From assembly GCA_001466705.2 (NCBI GenBank), contig LATX02000183.1, forward strand, positions 62,001-126,000: a stretch of 64,000 nucleotides of DNA, read 5' to 3'. This document shows positions 60,750-64,000 of the stretch, piece by piece. This stretch comes from Moniliophthora roreri. Its lineage: Eukaryota; Basidiomycota; Agaricomycetes; Agaricales; Marasmiaceae. Position numbers and translations under genes: made by a program. Positions within the stretch are counted from its first letter, which is position 1; every line of letters begins with the position of its first letter. Below the pieces are notes generated by a model. That model was not told the DNA's origin and made no database searches. It saw nothing but the letters and a program-made list of their open reading frames with translations.

Positions 60750-61279
60750 TGTTACAAATTTTCTTTATCACTACAGACTTTCTTTTCTTTCCTTGTACCA
60801 TCACCTACTCCAGCACTTCTTTGAGCACTTCATTTCTTTTTGTCTCTTTATGCTACTTTTTAACATCTGGACATCTCCACCTTCCCAGTTCCCATTTCAG
60901 TCTAATCTATCTATTCTCTCCTATCCGATTCTTTCTTGTTTCTTTATAACATCATTATGACTTCACTACTAACTTCATCTCTGACTTCATTATTCTTTCA
61001 AGTTCTATCTGGTTCTATCTGCTAAAGATAACTCACTCTGACCTACAATGTTGATACCCAAATGATGTATAACAAGTAGATACAAAGAGTGTATAAGTAG
61101 ATAGAAACTGGGTCAAGGCTCTTCAGCTTGACCTGGTTAATCAAGCTTGTATCTTGCAAGCCAATGACCGAACATCTGAACCTAGCTTTGCTAGCAAACT
61201 CAAACTTGACTCTTGAACTTAGCATCACTACATCATAGTGGTGTTGAGTTGTTGTCATTGCTGTGCAAGTAATGTAACA
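60750..61279 (+). mobile_element. 3' LTR of gypsy element 2
   Basis: 530 bp, TGTTACAAATTTTCTTTATC to GCAAGTAATGTAACA, preceded by the purine tract CGGGGGTAA at 60741-60749. It carries the family landmarks ACATCTGGACATCTCCACCT and CTTCAGCTTGACCTGGTTAA. Confidence 0.85.
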
Positions 61280-61723
61280 CAAGATATATAGAAATCTCAG
61301 CTCTACTAGAAGTGACTGACTGGCAAGTGCATGGAGACTTGGTCTAAAAAGCTGCACAGAGGTCTAAATCAATGCTGCACAGGGCTATAACATACAAGTA
61401 CCAGCTGGTGCTTGAGCCTGCATCTACAAGTACAGCTCTTTATATACAGAATGATGATTGGAAATAACAAAATAAAAGATAAAATGAGTGTGTTCTAGTT
61501 TAAGATATAAATTATATGTATTCATGCCTAAAAGTCCGATTCTGTGTAGCAATTAACTATGTTGGGTATATTTGGTAACCAAACAGTTGATTTATTGTGT
61601 TTTGGACTCTGTGTGGAGCATTGCTGGGTCAAATGATCCTTCCACATAGCTACTTCCATGTAGCCACAGGTTCTGGACTGGCTTTATATTTCCCTTTCCT
61701 CTAGTTTACTTCTGTGTAGCCAC
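61280..61723. other. No feature recognised
   Basis: AT-rich spacer between two LTRs. No open frame or repeat end was identified except the target duplication GCCAC at its right edge (61719-61723). Confidence 0.4.
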
Positions 61724-62167
61724 TGTTACGTTTTTCTGACCCTGTTACATATGCTTCCCTTTCTGATCAGACACATACACTTTCCCAGCCCCCTTTTCCT
61801 ATCTTGTTTATGCTTCCTATTCTCTCAGACCTAGTACACCTTTCCAGCCCCCCCCTTTCTTCTTATCTTGTATAATGACTCATATCCCAACAGCATCAGG
61901 TATTTATTACTAAATCATCGTAACTATCGGACATATACATAATGTAGTTTACATGAACAGTTGTAACGTATTTAAACGCTCAAGCTAAGACTCTAAGTCT
62001 TTAGCTTGACCTGGTTAATCTTAACTTGTGTCACTGCCGACTGATTGAACGGATCTCTGAACTTCAGCAGCCACTGAATGAACTCTAACTTGAACTTGAG
62101 GCCACTTGCAAAGGGTTCTACCTTTTATAAGTGGTTAAGTTGACGTTGCTGCGCAAGTAACATAACA
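61724..62167 (+). mobile_element. Solo LTR with perfect target duplication
   Basis: 444 bp from TGTTACGTTTTTCTGACC to GCGCAAGTAACATAACA, flanked by identical GCCAC at 61719-61723 and 62168-62172. It has no internal region, so it is the product of LTR-LTR recombination. It contains TTTAGCTTGACCTGGTTAAT like the other copies. Confidence 0.85.
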
Positions 62168-62172
62168 GCCAC

Positions 62173-63621
62173 TTTCTACCATTGGATTGGTAGATGTCAC
62201 AGTCTAGACATCTGTCATGTTCAATCTCCTTCTGTCCTGTGTACAATCTTGTGAGTCATTATTGATTTCCTGCATATTTGTTGCCTATCAATCATCCTGC
62301 ATACACCTGGATAGGCTGTTGTATCCACCTGAGAGTGTCTTCGAAGCTCCACGTAGAAACAAGTTCCAACCATGTACTATAGTTCTGATAGTAATAATGA
62401 AGCATTAAGTCTATTGACACATTATCATGCAACATGATCGCAGAGTGAACAATCTAGTGCACTTAGACTGTGGATCCTGCTGATATCTATTCCTTTGTAT
62501 TCAGAATTAGTAGTTTCTGGCCTGTTTTATTGACCAAGGACTCTCACTGCAATGCTTCACTGTAATGTAGAGGGCTAGTATAGTCTACTAACCTTATCTA
62601 AATTGTGTTACAGTGTCAATTATTAGACTTATTAGACTTGGTGCTTAAGGCTTAGACGCTGTATTAGAGTTCCCAGGTTATCAAGTCACATGAATATCAC
62701 ATGTACTCTGGGCTCTTTTTCTAGTTTTTGATGCGAAAAGTGCACAATTTTGTGTCTAGGCCAAAATTAGGCACATCATCTCCCCCAAACTGAACTACTG
62801 ACCGTTCTGGTCAGTGTCCTGGGTAGATTATACAATGGCGGACTTGTCTACATTCTTCAACACTTCCATTGATACAATCAGTACCTCAACCAGTGTTTCC
62901 ATTCCACATGTGCTGGACCCTGGGCATGTAAATTATGCCTTTAGAGATTCAAATACTGACCTATATCTTATTAAATCTGCCTATGATATCATTCCCTCTT
63001 TTAGTGCTCATTAGCACTCGTTCCATCAAACTCTATAATGGCAAGAAGCATGTCTAGTCATGCTTGTAACTATGCCAATGCTTCTTTAGATGCTGTAGTA
63101 ACCACCAGCATATAGTAAAACATTGTGCCTTTCTTCTGATAATGGTAAAGTATGCTCAAACACCCTTAATCTTTTGTTTGGCAGTCTTCTCATCACTCAA
63201 GGCCAGGTTCTTTTTCTTTTTTGGTAAGTCTCCTTCACCTCTATATTATACACCATTACACAAGTTGTGGATCCCATTCAACATGGAGCACAGGGCTGAA
63301 CTTCCTGCATGGAGTCCATTGAAAACCCACTCCACGTACTACAGCTTTTAGGTCCCTGCCATTCCTGCACATGACCCAAGAGGTCCAACATTTCCTGGTA
63401 TAAAAGTAGCACCCTCTGTGCTTAGCACTTCATTGAATTTTCACTAAGATTCAACATTGTTCCTATGTCTTCCTGCAGCAGCTCCTCTGGATCCTCTTCT
63501 GCTTGTTCTCTCCACACTGCTGAAGCAGTGTCTCCCAGGTTGACTGACATTGACCAGAATCATGTTGTGCATTCTATGCATAACATGAACACATTTGAAT
63601 TCTTCACAGGGATGTCAACTC
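62173..63621. other. AT-rich sequence with short coding-like fragments
   Basis: Frames at 62814-63014 (TMADLSTFFNTSIDTISTS...VLDPGHVNYAFRDSN) and 63465-63653 (MSSCSSSSGSSSACSL...) look like decayed protein sequence on the plus strand. Neither is recognised. The second has a Ser-rich start resembling the MSSSSAQ start of the post-pol frame of element 2, though the rest does not obviously align. Confidence 0.25.
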
Positions 63622-64000
63622 TGTTACAATTTCTTATTTTCCTCTTGATATGACACTATTCCCATCACATGTTTTTCACATGACTCATATTCCTTTCTTG
63701 CTCCATAGACTTTCCTGGGATATTCCATAACCTTTCCTTGATAATTCTCTATTTTCTACCATCAAACATGCTGAACACGTTCTTGTTCAGATCACTGATT
63801 GTATCATAGGATAGGTCATATGCTTCTTCTTCATTTGGACACATACACCTTCCCAGTTCCCTTTTCATCTACCTCAGTCCTTGTACTACATTTCCACGAT
63901 GATCCCCTGTGACTGTCAGTTGTTTCTTTGATATTCTCTCATGTTCTTTCTTTTACTCGAATGATCTATCTTCCATATTCCTCTAGGACTACAGCAGTAT
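63622..64000 (+). mobile_element. Gypsy-family LTR, cut by the window end
   Basis: Starts TGTTACAATTTCTTATTTTC and contains CTTCTTCATTTGGACACATA and CACCTTCCCAGTTCCCTTTT, matching the 5' half of the other LTRs. The 3' half lies outside the window. Confidence 0.65.

Noticed and set aside
58406..61279. Element 2 as a simple full-length retrotransposon with target duplication
   Set aside because: The flanks GATCA and CAAGA do not match, and gag plus most of pol are missing.
1..64000. CRISPR arrays, bacterial operons, tRNA or rRNA genes
   Set aside because: The sequence is fungal. I saw no regularly spaced identical repeats, no cloverleaf-compatible tRNA with proper A and B boxes, and no rRNA-like stretch; a covariance-model scan would be decisive for tRNAs.

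Overview
The window looks like nuclear DNA of a filamentous basidiomycete, probably an Agaricomycete. Genes are cut by many short introns (roughly 50-110 bp, GT..AG) with exons down to 13-21 nt. The Zn2Cys6 regulator, Opi1-like repressor, Msn2-like zinc-finger factor and methionine aminopeptidase all read like Agaricomycete homologues. The transposons are fungal Ty3/gypsy chromoviruses.

Layout. 1-19 kb is gene-poor. It holds a TA-flanked MITE (2928-3234), a 60-63 bp tandem repeat, and several mutually similar, decayed copies of small cysteine-containing genes, at least one with a signal peptide (about 4.6-14.4 kb). 19.1-21.9 kb (+) is a complete nine-exon Zn2Cys6 transcription factor. 22-27.7 kb has no convincing gene, but has a perfect palindrome and a candidate pair of degenerate terminal inverted repeats. 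27.9-38.2 kb is the conserved core: an Msn2-like C2H2 factor (+), then convergent to it an Opi1-domain repressor (-), and behind that a type 1 methionine aminopeptidase (-). 38.7-41 kb carries pieces of an unrecognised minus-strand gene.

From about 41.5 kb to the end the sequence changes: it is AT-richer, visibly poor in CpG, and almost wholly repeats. Two direct copies of a ~1.6 kb repeat (possible long LTRs) flank 11 kb containing a RecQ/DEAD-helicase fragment, a ~440 bp dispersed repeat (three copies), a back-to-back LTR pair and a decayed Ty3/gypsy element (48473-54723) bounded by a near-perfect 5 bp target duplication. A second, 5'-truncated gypsy copy (about 58.4-61.3 kb) is better preserved. 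Both carry an extra reading frame between the chromodomain and the 3' LTR. A solo LTR with perfect GCCAC duplications lies at 61724-62167, and another LTR runs off the end at 63622.

How parts relate. The Opi1-type protein would repress phospholipid/inositol-responsive genes, the Msn2-like and Zn2Cys6 proteins are sequence-specific regulators, and the aminopeptidase removes initiator methionine. No shared pathway is implied by their adjacency. The best leads for something undescribed are the post-pol reading frame of the gypsy family, the decayed family of small Cys-containing genes, and a possible host gene shattered by the repeat island.
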